From: Polynucleobacter kasalickyi
GTDB taxonomy: Bacteria; Pseudomonadota; Gammaproteobacteria; Burkholderiales; Burkholderiaceae
Direction: 5' to 3'
Assembly (NCBI RefSeq): GCF_900176405.1
Contig: NZ_FWXJ01000002.1
Location: forward strand, 227,144 to 291,143
Length of the DNA stretch: 64,000 nucleotides
Shown: one piece after another, positions 47,072 through 55,932 of the stretch
Layout of the letters: every line of letters begins with the position of its first letter
How positions within the stretch are numbered: position 1 is the first letter of the stretch
Position numbers and translations under genes: made by a program
The notes under the pieces: model-generated
The model's input: the letters and a program-made list of their open reading frames with translations, nothing else
Databases searched by the model: none
What the model was told of the DNA's origin: nothing

Positions 47072-47929
47072 ATGAACTCAATTCTCACTCCACATGCCCT
47101 TTCCACGCGCTTAAAAAGACACCAACTCACTACGCAAAGCGGTGATGTTGTATGGTATGAAATGGGGGTCGGTAAGCCTCTTGTTTTATTGCATGGTGGT
47201 TTTGGTAATCACCTGCACTGGGAAAAAAATATCGAGTTTTTTGGAAAAAATTACCGTGTTCTTGTTCCTGATATGCCAGGTTTTGGCGAGTCAGATAAAG
47301 CCCCTGAGCATACCATCGAGTCTTTATTAGTCCCTTTGATGGAGAGTCTTCATCAACTTATCAAGCCTGAGGATGAAATTGATGTTGTCTGCTTTTCATT
47401 TGGCGGATTAGTCGGCAGTCAACTAGCCATTGATCGTGGAAATGTTCGGCATTTAGCCATCTTAGGCGCAGTAGGTCACCATGTAGAGCGAAGACCAAGA
47501 GGGGAACTGATTAACTGGAAAGACGCATTTGCTAAACAGGATATGACTGCTTTATATGATTGCATGCGCCACAATTTATTAATGCACATGATTTATCAGG
47601 AGTCTGTGGTTGATGCGAATGCAGTTGATATTCAGACTCGTGCTTGCACAACTTGTCGCTTTAAAAGTAGAGAAATTTCTTGGTCTGGTGGACTATTTGA
47701 AAAATTAGAAAAAATTCAGGCATCTGCGTCCACTCAAATTATTCTTATTTGGGGTGAGTTTGATGTCACTGGAGATCCAAAAATATTAGAAGAAATTACT
47801 TTAATGAGACTTCCAACCGTAAGGACTCGAGTGTGCTTTGGAGCGGGTCACTGGATTCAGTATGAAAAGGCCGATGAAATAAATCAATTGTTGGCAGAGT
47901 GGTTGACAATACCTCCTATCAAAAAATAG
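47072..47929 (+). CDS. Alpha/beta hydrolase
   Basis: A 285-residue alpha/beta-hydrolase fold protein. The oxyanion region is LLHGGFGNHLHWEKN near residue 37, VLVPDMPGFGESDKAP follows near 69, the nucleophile elbow is CFSFGGLVGS near residue 108 (a variant of GxSxG), the acid is in WGEFDVTGDP near 227 and the histidine is in GAGHWIQYEKADEIN near 261. Substrate unknown; such proteins act on esters, C-C bonds or lactones. It stands alone between the EAL gene and the convergent acylase gene. Confidence 0.85.
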   Translation: MNSILTPHALSTRLKRHQLTTQSGDVVWYEMGVGKPLVLLHGGFGNHLHWEKNIEFFGKNYRVLVPDMPGFGESDKAPEHTIESLLVPLMESLHQLIKPEDEIDVVCFSFGGLVGSQLAIDRGNVRHLAILGAVGHHVERRPRGELINWKDAFAKQDMTALYDCMRHNLLMHMIYQESVVDANAVDIQTRACTTCRFKSREISWSGGLFEKLEKIQASASTQIILIWGEFDVTGDPKILEEITLMRLPTVRTRVCFGAGHWIQYEKADEINQLLAEWLTIPPIKK

Positions 47930-48008
47930 GAGTCATCCTCTCTTTGCAATCATGATCGAGAGTCTTTCGGTCGATAGACGCGGGTACTTTAGACCCGATT
48001 GCTTCAAT

Positions 48009-50465
48009 TTATTTGGCTTTTAGCAAGAAGCTCGCTTGATTTGCTGCAGATGAGTTAGTCGATAAAGGTAAATAATTATCGGCACTCCAAAGCCCCAAAT
48101 ATTCTCGATAGCGCTTACTTTGTACCCAACCAGATTGCCCACCAATGCCCATAAAAATCGATTGATCTAAGTTACTTAAATCATAAATCATTCTCATCCC
48201 TGGTGCTAAGTTAGCAGCATACGGCTCCTCTGGATTACTGTAATTCATCCGTCCTACATTGACCGTAAAGGTATCACCTGGGATTGGGGTATGTAATTCA
48301 AAAAGGCTCTTTAGAAAAGGTACGTTGCTCATTGGATGATGTTGACTAATGGCAGTATGAGCTCGACCCCATTTCCAAGCATTGGGGCTGTCCCCGTAAC
48401 GTCTCGATACATAATCTAGCGTGAATTTTAATGCTTGAGGACTTAAATCTTTGCAAAGTTCTTTTTTCTCAGTCGCCGGCACATCACACCAGGAAGAGTC
48501 AGGATCATTCAGAATTTGAATGAGACCCTCTCTTAAATTTCGCTGACGATAAATCTCTTCAAAGAAAGTGCCTAGTTTTGGTTTGAAAACCAGCCTTGTC
48601 AATTGATCAACCCAAACATTAAAGATTAATGCACCCCCGTCATCAACTTTCATCTCACCCTGAAATCTGTCGAGCAAAGGCACCATTTTTTGGAAAGCAG
48701 GCTCTTGCCTTGCAGTTTCTTTGAGTAACTCTATCAGTGGTTGTGCAGCTAATGAGAGCGTATCTGCTTGAATCGCCATATTAGATGCCATGTCATGTTT
48801 TGGTTTAGCTTGAATGAGTTGATTGATTCGATCAAAACGATAGGGTGAAGACCAGTCTGCAGTTAAAGAGTATTGCGAATGATCGCCTTGGATTTTATGA
48901 TTTGCCGTTGCAATCCCATTGGGATTCGAGGAAAAATCATGGGGTAATTCTTCCATAGTGAGATAGGCTCCCCATTCGTTTTTAGCCTCCCAGCCAAAAA
49001 CAGGAGCTACTCCGGCCATACTATTTTGAGCTGTCCTCTTTGGAGCAACCCCCGCCGCCATGAAGCCAATATTGCCGTCTACATCGGCCATTACGATATT
49101 TTGCATGGGAGCATAAAAGTGACTAAAGGCTTTCTTTAAATCTTCGATCGAATTTGATTGATTGACATGAAGTAGAGCAAGGATGGATTGATTCTTTTTA
49201 TCTAGAGCACTCCATTTCAAACTGACGACATACTTATCTGTATTAATTAACTTTTTTAAGGGTTCAAAAACATCCGAAATGACAGGGCCATGTTGTGTTT
49301 CTCGAACCAATAAGGAGACTGACTTCTGTCCTTTGACACTGATCGTTTCTCGACGAACTTTAAAAAACTCAGAACCAGTTGCTGTTACATATTGGCTAGG
49401 ATTAGAAGTTTGAATCTGATCGATAAATAAATCTTGTACATCCGCGCCTGTATTGGTAAATCCCCAAGCTACCTTAGAGGTGTGGCCTAAAATCACACCT
49501 GGTAGGCCTGGCATTGAGCCACCAATAATGTTCATATCTTTGGATTTGAGGTGAACAAAGTACCAAGTGGAGGGGGTTGATAATCCTAGGTGAGGATCAT
49601 TCGCTAGAATCGGTTTACCAGAAGTCGTTTGGGTACCTGAAAGTACCCAGTTATTTGAACCTTTACCATCTTGTCCCATCGGTAATAGGTCTTGAACTTG
49701 ATAACTGTTGCTAGCTAGGGTTTCGACACTGTTTGAACTAGCCTGATAAATTCCTCGATCTTTGTATAGTTTGGCGAAATCAATCTTTGTCGCGGGTTGA
49801 TCACCAGGATAGGGAGGTAAGATCTGCCAAATTTCATCGGTCGTCAAAACGCTGGCAAGTTGTAGCCGGATCACCTCCTTCGACCAGTTATCCCCTAGGT
49901 CTAAGGCCATCATCATCATCCAACTCATGCTGTCGATTGGTGTCCATAAACCTGGCTTGGTACCGAGTAGTATGAACTCTACTGGAAGAGCCCAACCAAG
50001 ATCTGCGAAACCAGCATTAATGCCATTCGCATAGGCCTCGAGTGCGAGTTTTGTCTCACTTGGTAACTGTTCATATTGATTACGCGCAGCAGAACGAATC
50101 CCTAAAGTACGAATAAATTGATCAATCCGTAGCGATTTCTCCCCCAAAATTTCTGATAAGGAGCCAGAAGCTAGTCGACGATTAAACTCTAATTGCCAGC
50201 CTCGCTCTCTTGCATGCAGATAGCCTAAAGCATAGAGTGCATCATTGGTAGATTTTGCTTCAACATGAGGGATGTCACTTTCATCAAACGCAATCATGAC
50301 CTCATCCCGAAGACCGGCTACGGTACTTTTGCCTTTCATGCTGGATTTAGCGGAATACAAATAAACCCCTAGCACTGATCCAATTAACATCAATAGAAAG
50401 AGCAAGCCTAAAAAAAAGTATTTAAAGAGTTTATTAATACGAGGATTGAAAAACTGATTTCGCAT
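48009..50465 (-). CDS. Penicillin-acylase family (S45) Ntn hydrolase
   Basis: An 818-residue protein of the penicillin/AHL acylase family. A single N-terminal membrane anchor (about 15-37) replaces a cleavable signal. The alpha chain carries FDESDIPHVEAKSTNDALYALGYLHARERGWQLE, and autocleavage should occur before the serine in GKGSNNWVLSGTQTTSGKP near residue 270, which becomes the N-terminal nucleophile. ANDPHLGLSTPSTWYFVHL then follows. Members cleave penicillins, acyl-homoserine lactones or other amides; the native substrate here is unknown. Its stop region faces the alpha/beta hydrolase gene and its start lies 170 bases from the liv terminator. Confidence 0.9.
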   Translation of the reverse strand: MRNQFFNPRINKLFKYFFLGLLFLLMLIGSVLGVYLYSAKSSMKGKSTVAGLRDEVMIAFDESDIPHVEAKSTNDALYALGYLHARERGWQLEFNRRLASGSLSEILGEKSLRIDQFIRTLGIRSAARNQYEQLPSETKLALEAYANGINAGFADLGWALPVEFILLGTKPGLWTPIDSMSWMMMMALDLGDNWSKEVIRLQLASVLTTDEIWQILPPYPGDQPATKIDFAKLYKDRGIYQASSNSVETLASNSYQVQDLLPMGQDGKGSNNWVLSGTQTTSGKPILANDPHLGLSTPSTWYFVHLKSKDMNIIGGSMPGLPGVILGHTSKVAWGFTNTGADVQDLFIDQIQTSNPSQYVTATGSEFFKVRRETISVKGQKSVSLLVRETQHGPVISDVFEPLKKLINTDKYVVSLKWSALDKKNQSILALLHVNQSNSIEDLKKAFSHFYAPMQNIVMADVDGNIGFMAAGVAPKRTAQNSMAGVAPVFGWEAKNEWGAYLTMEELPHDFSSNPNGIATANHKIQGDHSQYSLTADWSSPYRFDRINQLIQAKPKHDMASNMAIQADTLSLAAQPLIELLKETARQEPAFQKMVPLLDRFQGEMKVDDGGALIFNVWVDQLTRLVFKPKLGTFFEEIYRQRNLREGLIQILNDPDSSWCDVPATEKKELCKDLSPQALKFTLDYVSRRYGDSPNAWKWGRAHTAISQHHPMSNVPFLKSLFELHTPIPGDTFTVNVGRMNYSNPEEPYAANLAPGMRMIYDLSNLDQSIFMGIGGQSGWVQSKRYREYLGLWSADNYLPLSTNSSAANQASFLLKAK

Positions 50466-50580
50466 GGGTATTCTGATTTTCTCTTACTGATGATGTTGAA
50501 CAGATGAACGTGGAGTCAATGATCTGTTTAGGCAAGCAAAATTGAATTTGATTCGAACAATGTCTATTGTAAAGTCTAGA

Positions 50581-50616
50581 AAGAAAAATGGCCTCATTAC
50601 ATACAATGAGGCCATT
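50581..50616 (-). terminator. Terminator of the liv operon
   Basis: The 12-base perfect stem AATGGCCTCATT / AATGAGGCCATT with a 6-base loop is followed on the minus strand by a T-run (TTTTTCTTTC). It lies 19 bases past the livF stop and ends the minus-strand transporter operon. Confidence 0.92.
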
Positions 50617-50634
50617 GTTGAAGTAGTCCGTGAA

Positions 50635-51357
50635 TTAGTGACTACCGCCTAAATAGGCAGCAATAACAGCAGGATCATTTTTCAATTGGTCAGCGGGTCC
50701 ATGTACCTTAATGTGACCGTTTTCCATCACGTAGCCATAATCTGCAACGGCTAAAGCCGCAGCAGCAAACTGTTCTACCAGTAACATCGTGACCCCTTGT
50801 GACTTCAAACGTTCAATGATGCGGAACACTTCATCCACTAATATTGGTGCAAGGCCCATTGATGGTTCATCGAGTAGAATCACTTCTGGGTTGAGCATGA
50901 TGGCTCTGGCCATTGCTAACATCTGTTGTTCGCCACCTGAGAGCGTTCCAGCCAATTGATTTCTACGTTCTTTTAGACGTGGAAATAACTCCATCGCTTT
51001 CTCTAAATCGCCTTTTACATCCCCTTTAGGCCTACTAAAAGTTAAGCGAGGGAAGGCACCTAAGATTAAATTATCCGTCACTGACATGGTAGAAAACACT
51101 CTTCTACCTTCTGGTGAATGGGCAAGTCCTAAGCGAGCAACCTTAAAAGAGTCTGCCCCAGTAATATCTGTTCCATCCAAAAGAATTTGGCCACTGGTTG
51201 GTTTAATCATCCCAGTAATCGAACGCATCGTTGTCGTCTTACCAGCTCCGTTGGAACCAATGAGAGTAATGACTTGACTCTTCGGTACTTCAATACTGAT
51301 GCCGTGTAAAACTTGAACCTTACCGTAACCAGCTTGTAAATTTTTAATTGATAACAT
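50635..51357 (-). CDS. livF: Branched-chain amino acid ABC transporter ATPase LivF
   Basis: A 240-residue ABC ATPase with Walker A GSNGAGKTTTMR near residue 34, the signature LSGGEQQMLAMARA near 138, Walker B VILLDEPSMGLAP and the switch histidine replaced by Q in LVEQFAAAAL. The C-terminus AYLGGSH is typical of LivF. It partners the LivG domain of the fused gene immediately upstream (29 bases). Confidence 0.95.
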   Translation of the reverse strand: MLSIKNLQAGYGKVQVLHGISIEVPKSQVITLIGSNGAGKTTTMRSITGMIKPTSGQILLDGTDITGADSFKVARLGLAHSPEGRRVFSTMSVTDNLILGAFPRLTFSRPKGDVKGDLEKAMELFPRLKERRNQLAGTLSGGEQQMLAMARAIMLNPEVILLDEPSMGLAPILVDEVFRIIERLKSQGVTMLLVEQFAAAALAVADYGYVMENGHIKVHGPADQLKNDPAVIAAYLGGSH

Positions 51358-51386
51358 ATTTATTCCTTCGTATTAGAAATGATGGC

Positions 51387-53327
51387 TTAGGCTGGAGAAC
51401 CACCTAAGTAAGCTTCAATCACTTTTGCATTACTCTGAATTTCAGAAGCAACTCCTTCAGCAATTTTTTCACCAAAGTCTAAAACAGAAATCTTGTCACA
51501 GACACTCATGACAACGTCCATATGATGTTCGATCAAAATGATCGTAATACCATGATCGCGGATTTTACGAATCACCGTCAACAACTCTTTAATATCAGGA
51601 GCCGTTAAACCTGCTGCAGGCTCGTCTAGTAATAACAAATTAGGATCTAAAGCTAATGCTCTAGCAATCTCTAACATCCTTTGTTTCCCGTAGGGCAGGT
51701 TGCGTGCCTCTTCATTGGCTAATGACTCTAATCCGACAAACTTTAGTAAGCCAAGTGCACGATGTCTAGCGCTACTTTCTTCTCTCAAGTAACGAGGTAG
51801 ATGCAAAGAGACCTCAAACAAGTTCGACTCAAAAGAATGGTGCAGGCCAACTAAGATATTTTCAAGAGCAGTCATTTCACCAAATAACTGAACGTTTTGG
51901 AAGGTTCTAGCGATACCTGATAGGGCAATCTCAGAGGATGTTTTACCAACGACGCTTTGATTTTCAAATTTAACATCACCAGCAGTGGGGATATAAATAC
52001 CGGTGAGGACGTTCATCATCGTACTTTTACCTGAACCATTCGGGCCAATTAAGCCATGAACAGTGCCACGTTTAATAGAAATATCCACTAAGTTAAGCGC
52101 TTTCAAGCCACCAAATTGCATTAAGATGGACTCGATATTTAGAATATTTGGCCCCTTATCAGCGGTATCGGCTTGACTAATAATGTTGTCGTAATTCTCA
52201 TTCGTAATGACGGACTCAGTAATCGCTTCTACTTTTTTACCAAATAGGGAGATATAGAAGTTTCTAAAGAAACCGACAATACCATCTTGTAGGTAGTAAA
52301 CAACGAGGAGGATCATGACTCCAAAAATACTCAGACGCCAATCAGTAATATTGTCTAGCCACAATGAAAATAGTGCTAAAGCAACTGTACCTAGAACTGG
52401 AATCGAAACTTTTTTCAAGTTGGTAATCCCTTTCGAAATTGCCAAAATTGAGCCTAAAGTAACGAGCGTTGCGAGCGTAATCGAAACGATTCTAAACAGA
52501 CCAATATCATCAAGTAACTTCGGGAGCAGAACAATAATGGTTGCACCTAAGATTGCACCTAAGCGTGATTTACGACCACCCATGATGATGCCAAGGAGGA
52601 ATAAAATGGTCAATTCGTTGTTATAGGTATTTGGCGAAATATATTTTTCTGAGTAAGAATACAGAGCGCCAGCAAATCCAGCAAACCCAGCACTTATCAC
52701 AAAAGCGTACACTTTGAATCGATAAACTGACACACCCATACAGTCGCACGCGACAGGGCTATCTCTCAAAGCTTCAAAAGCACGACCAAGTTGTGATTTT
52801 AAAATGCGATGAACAACCACTAAGGCTAATAACATGGCTAAAGCAGCAATCCAGAAAAATTCTTTTTCTGATGCTTCATGACCAAATATCATGGGTTTAG
52901 TCAGTTTGATTCCTAACGGTCCTTCCGTTAAAAAACTCATTTCATTAATGAGAATCTGTAAGATCGTACCAAAGGCTAAGGTGACCATCGCTAAGTAGGG
53001 GCCAATTACCTTTAAAGCGGGAAGAGCTAACAAGCCGCCAAAAATTGCCGTCACAACAATCGCTGCAGGAACGGTTACATAAAAAGGCAAGCCCAAATGG
53101 AAGAAGAGCACACCAGCAGTGTAAGAGCCGACACCAAATAGACCAGCATGGCCCAGAGATACTTGACCTGTGTAACCCACCACGATATCTAATCCAAAAA
53201 GGAGAATGATATAAATCAAAATGGTTGAAGCCAAATGAATGTAGTAGGGGTTGTCAAGCACTAAAGGAAAGCACAGTAGCGCCACAACTGCCAACAATAA
53301 AGGGATTAATTTATTAATTTTCATCAT
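51387..53327 (-). CDS. Fused LivM permease-LivG ATPase
   Basis: A 646-residue fusion. Residues 1 to about 300 form a LivM-type membrane permease with eight or more helices and the EAA-like GRAFEALRDSPVACDCMGVSVYR loop near residue 180. About 70 residues of further hydrophobic and linker sequence follow. Residues about 400-646 form a LivG ATPase with Walker A GPNGSGKSTMMN near 425, signature LPYGKQRMLEIARAL and Walker B LLLLDEPAAGLT, ending EAYLGGSPA. Such fusions occur in Burkholderiales; separate genes are the norm in E. coli. It follows livH by two bases. Confidence 0.93.
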   Translation of the reverse strand: MMKINKLIPLLLAVVALLCFPLVLDNPYYIHLASTILIYIILLFGLDIVVGYTGQVSLGHAGLFGVGSYTAGVLFFHLGLPFYVTVPAAIVVTAIFGGLLALPALKVIGPYLAMVTLAFGTILQILINEMSFLTEGPLGIKLTKPMIFGHEASEKEFFWIAALAMLLALVVVHRILKSQLGRAFEALRDSPVACDCMGVSVYRFKVYAFVISAGFAGFAGALYSYSEKYISPNTYNNELTILFLLGIIMGGRKSRLGAILGATIIVLLPKLLDDIGLFRIVSITLATLVTLGSILAISKGITNLKKVSIPVLGTVALALFSLWLDNITDWRLSIFGVMILLVVYYLQDGIVGFFRNFYISLFGKKVEAITESVITNENYDNIISQADTADKGPNILNIESILMQFGGLKALNLVDISIKRGTVHGLIGPNGSGKSTMMNVLTGIYIPTAGDVKFENQSVVGKTSSEIALSGIARTFQNVQLFGEMTALENILVGLHHSFESNLFEVSLHLPRYLREESSARHRALGLLKFVGLESLANEEARNLPYGKQRMLEIARALALDPNLLLLDEPAAGLTAPDIKELLTVIRKIRDHGITIILIEHHMDVVMSVCDKISVLDFGEKIAEGVASEIQSNAKVIEAYLGGSPA

Positions 53328-53329
53328 AC

Positions 53330-54208
53330 TTATACTTTTTTAATTGCTGTTTTACCGAATAGTCCAGAAGGCTTTAAGGCAAGGACTAATAGGAGTAATA
53401 GAAGGCCAGGTACATCTTTGTAGCCTGTGGAAATATAAAAGCCAGTCGTAGTTTCTGTAATTCCAAGGATCAGACCGCCAATAATGATTCCGAAACCACT
53501 CGATAGTCCACCAATAATTGCCACGGCAAATGCTTTTAAACCTAATGAAGCACCCATTGTGGCCCCAGTTAGAGTTAAGGGAGCAACTAATACTCCAGCA
53601 AAGGCCGCAGTTAATGAGGACAGAGCATAAGAGAACATAATCACAATACCGGTATTGATCCCCATCAAACTTGCTGCATCACGGTCGTTCGAGGTTGCTA
53701 CGACTGCTTTACCGTAAATGGTTTTACGATTGAACCATTCAACCATCACCATCATCAGAATTGCCCCAGCAACCACTAAAATTTCCATTGGTAATATATT
53801 TGCACCTAGAAAAGGGATTGGGTCTTCACTGATGGGGGATGGGAATCTTAAATCGTCTCTGCCCCAAATATTTTCTGCTACGTTCTTGAAAATAATTCCT
53901 AAAGCGATGGTCGACATAATCCAACCAAATTCAGATTTGATTTTGATCGCAGGGCGCACACCTATAGCCTCTACAAAGCTACCTTGGAGCGCACCAAAGA
54001 TACAAACGATAGGAATCATCAACCAGTAGTTGATGCCAAAATCCTCTACACAGGTAAGACCCACCAATGCACCAAGCATGAGCGCCTCACCCTGACCAAA
54101 GTTGAGCGTGCCTGATGTTGCAAACGTTAGTTGATATCCAAAGGCAATCACAGCATAAATCATGCCGAGTGCGATGCCGCTAAAGATTAATTGAATCAGA
54201 ATTTCCAT
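53330..54208 (-). CDS. livH: Branched-chain amino acid ABC transporter permease LivH
   Basis: A 292-residue inner-membrane permease with about eight hydrophobic helices. It begins with LIFSGIALGMIYAVIAFGYQLTFATSGTLNFGQGE, the LivH signature, and the cytoplasmic loop DRDAASLMGINTG near residue 180 contacts the ATPases. It forms the transmembrane channel with the LivM domain of the next gene. Confidence 0.95.
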   Translation of the reverse strand: MEILIQLIFSGIALGMIYAVIAFGYQLTFATSGTLNFGQGEALMLGALVGLTCVEDFGINYWLMIPIVCIFGALQGSFVEAIGVRPAIKIKSEFGWIMSTIALGIIFKNVAENIWGRDDLRFPSPISEDPIPFLGANILPMEILVVAGAILMMVMVEWFNRKTIYGKAVVATSNDRDAASLMGINTGIVIMFSYALSSLTAAFAGVLVAPLTLTGATMGASLGLKAFAVAIIGGLSSGFGIIIGGLILGITETTTGFYISTGYKDVPGLLLLLLVLALKPSGLFGKTAIKKV

Positions 54209-54280
54209 GGGATAACCAAAAGTTAGTTAATTAATGAACAACAGGCTATTATAAATAAAAAAGAGCCTTAAATAGACTAA

Positions 54281-54302
54281 AGGCGCTACAAAGGTAGCGC
54301 CT
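54281..54302 (-). terminator. Hairpin between livK and livH (attenuating terminator)
   Basis: A perfect 9-base stem AGGCGCTAC / GTAGCGCCT with a 4-base loop lies in the 123-base gap. On the minus strand only TTTAGTCT follows, so termination is likely partial. This fits the usual excess of binding protein over permease and ATPase subunits. Confidence 0.6.
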
Positions 54303-54331
54303 ATTTTTACAACTGATGAGATATTAAAGAA

Positions 54332-55540
54332 TTACTTCTTCTTTTTCAAGCGGATATCTGCACCTTTTTCAGCATCTTCCTGATAGGCATAAACCACACG
54401 ACCATTTTTAACTTCACCCATTACTGGGATATTGTCAGTCACAGCTTCATGATCGGTCTTAGAAAATGGCTTGTCATAAACAGTCACAATACCTTCAACC
54501 TTGGTATTTAGATTTTCTAACGCATCACGAATTCTCTCACCATCTGTTGAGCCAGCTTGTTTAATCGCAGCCGCTAATAGATAGATTGAGTCGTAACCTT
54601 GAGCCGCTGAAACTGGCGAATCAATACGGCCATTTTTCGGTTTGAAGGTTTTTAAATAGGAATCAATAAATGCTTTACGTTTTTGCGTGTTGGCTTCTTG
54701 AATGAAGGTTTGTGGCATACGTGCACCTTCACCATTTTTACCTGCGGTATCAATGAAGTTAGCCATTGATAAAGTCCAGCTACCAATCATTGGTTTTTTC
54801 CAGCCAAGTTTTGCCATACCGTTGGCAATTTGTGCTAACTCAGGTCCAATAGCGTAGGTAAGAATAACTTCTGCGCCGGCTTCTTTTGCTTTTAACAACT
54901 GTGAAGTCATATCCACATCTTTAATGTTGAATTTTTCAACCGCAACAGGAGTAATGCCTTTTTCTGCGAGTGCTTTCAATAAGTCAGCTTTACCAAGTTC
55001 ACCGTAGTTAGTGGAGTCAGCCAAAATAGCAACTTTTTTGAAACCACGTTTTTCAATCGCTTCTTTAACAATCATCGGTGCTTGAATTTCATCACGTGCT
55101 GCATTTCTAAAGATATAGTTATTTGGTTCTTTATCAAATTGCTTAGTAATGATCGTTCCAGTCGCCACGTTATTAAATACCGGAATTTTCGCATCTTGAT
55201 AAATTCTTTGTGCAGCTAAAGCCACACCAGTATTAATAAAGCCAACGTCAGCAATAATTTTTTCGTTATTAACTAATTCTTGAGCAATTGCCACGCCGCG
55301 AGCATTTTGTGCTTCATCATCACGTTCAACCAATTGGATTTTTCTGCCAAAAATACCACCAGCAGCATTAATTTCTGTAGCAGCCAAACGAACGCCATCA
55401 CGCATGCTGACCCCCATTGAAGAGGAGCCGCCAGTAAATGGTCCTGTGACGCCAATCTTAATCGTCTCTTGTGCCATTGCAGTGCCTACTAACAACGCAC
55501 TTGCTAGTGCAATTGCTTTTAATTGGTTTTTGAATTTCAT
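54332..55540 (-). CDS. livK: Branched-chain amino acid ABC transporter substrate-binding protein
   Basis: A 402-residue periplasmic receptor with a signal peptide (hydrophobic to about residue 22, AMA cleavage). The start ETIKIGVTGPFTGGSSSMG, the AATEINAAGGIFGRKIQLV segment and the RDDEAQNARGVAIAQELV region match Peripla_BP_6/LivK proteins. It is the first gene of the liv operon and has its own upstream promoter candidate. Its ligand could be leucine-type amino acids or related amides; sequence alone does not decide. Confidence 0.93.
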   Translation of the reverse strand: MKFKNQLKAIALASALLVGTAMAQETIKIGVTGPFTGGSSSMGVSMRDGVRLAATEINAAGGIFGRKIQLVERDDEAQNARGVAIAQELVNNEKIIADVGFINTGVALAAQRIYQDAKIPVFNNVATGTIITKQFDKEPNNYIFRNAARDEIQAPMIVKEAIEKRGFKKVAILADSTNYGELGKADLLKALAEKGITPVAVEKFNIKDVDMTSQLLKAKEAGAEVILTYAIGPELAQIANGMAKLGWKKPMIGSWTLSMANFIDTAGKNGEGARMPQTFIQEANTQKRKAFIDSYLKTFKPKNGRIDSPVSAAQGYDSIYLLAAAIKQAGSTDGERIRDALENLNTKVEGIVTVYDKPFSKTDHEAVTDNIPVMGEVKNGRVVYAYQEDAEKGADIRLKKKK

Positions 55541-55590
55541 CTTCTCTCCAAGTTAAACGTTAAAAATCCTAAAAAAATGCTAAAAAACAA

Positions 55591-55619
55591 TTTATCACAG
55601 TTCTGAATTCTAATCACAA
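55591..55619 (-). promoter_or_regulatory. Promoter candidate for livK
   Basis: On the minus strand TTGTGA and GATAAA are separated by 17 bases, and a TGT just before the -10 resembles an extended -10 element. The leader to livK would be about 45 bases, and a GGAGAG Shine-Dalgarno precedes the start. Confidence 0.4.
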
Positions 55620-55642
55620 GTAAATTTTTAATCACTAGGGGT

Positions 55643-55672
55643 TTGCCCTTTGAGATAAGTTTGTGCTATTAT
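55643..55672 (+). promoter_or_regulatory. Promoter of tRNA-Leu
   Basis: TTGCCC and TATTAT are separated by 18 bases and lie 13 bases before the mature tRNA 5' end, the spacing expected for a tRNA promoter. Confidence 0.6.
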
Positions 55673-55685
55673 CTTTCTTTCGCGT

Positions 55686-55774
55686 GCCCGAGTGGTGAAA
55701 TCGGTAGACACAGCAGACTTAAAATCTGCCGACTCAAAAAAGTCGTGCCGGTTCGATTCCGGCCTCGGGCACCA
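55686..55774 (+). tRNA. tRNA-Leu(UAA)
   Basis: An 89-base class II tRNA with encoded CCA. The acceptor stem pairs GCCCGAG with CTCGGGC, the anticodon loop CTTAAAA gives TAA, the variable arm pairs CGACT with AGTCG, and the T-arm is GCCGG-TTCGATT-CCGGC. It lies divergent from livK and upstream of a Bug receptor. In E. coli the same isoacceptor (leuZ) follows glyW-cysT behind pgsA; here it is 17 kb from those tRNAs. Confidence 0.97.
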
Positions 55775-55932
55775 TCTTTAATCGAATACCTTCACTGTAT
55801 TCACTAGACTTTTTATAAGTCTTTTCTTAGCGTTGACTCCAGCGCATATCTCATCTGTACGCACATTCAACTTAACTCACAGTAAAATCGTGGGTGAAAA
55901 TATAATGCAATCTTTTACTGAGTGATCTTCCC

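Noticed and set aside
47930..48008. Possible terminator (CGGGT/ACCCG) between the alpha/beta hydrolase and the acylase genes
   Set aside because: The stem has only five pairs with a 7-base loop and lacks a T-run on either strand.
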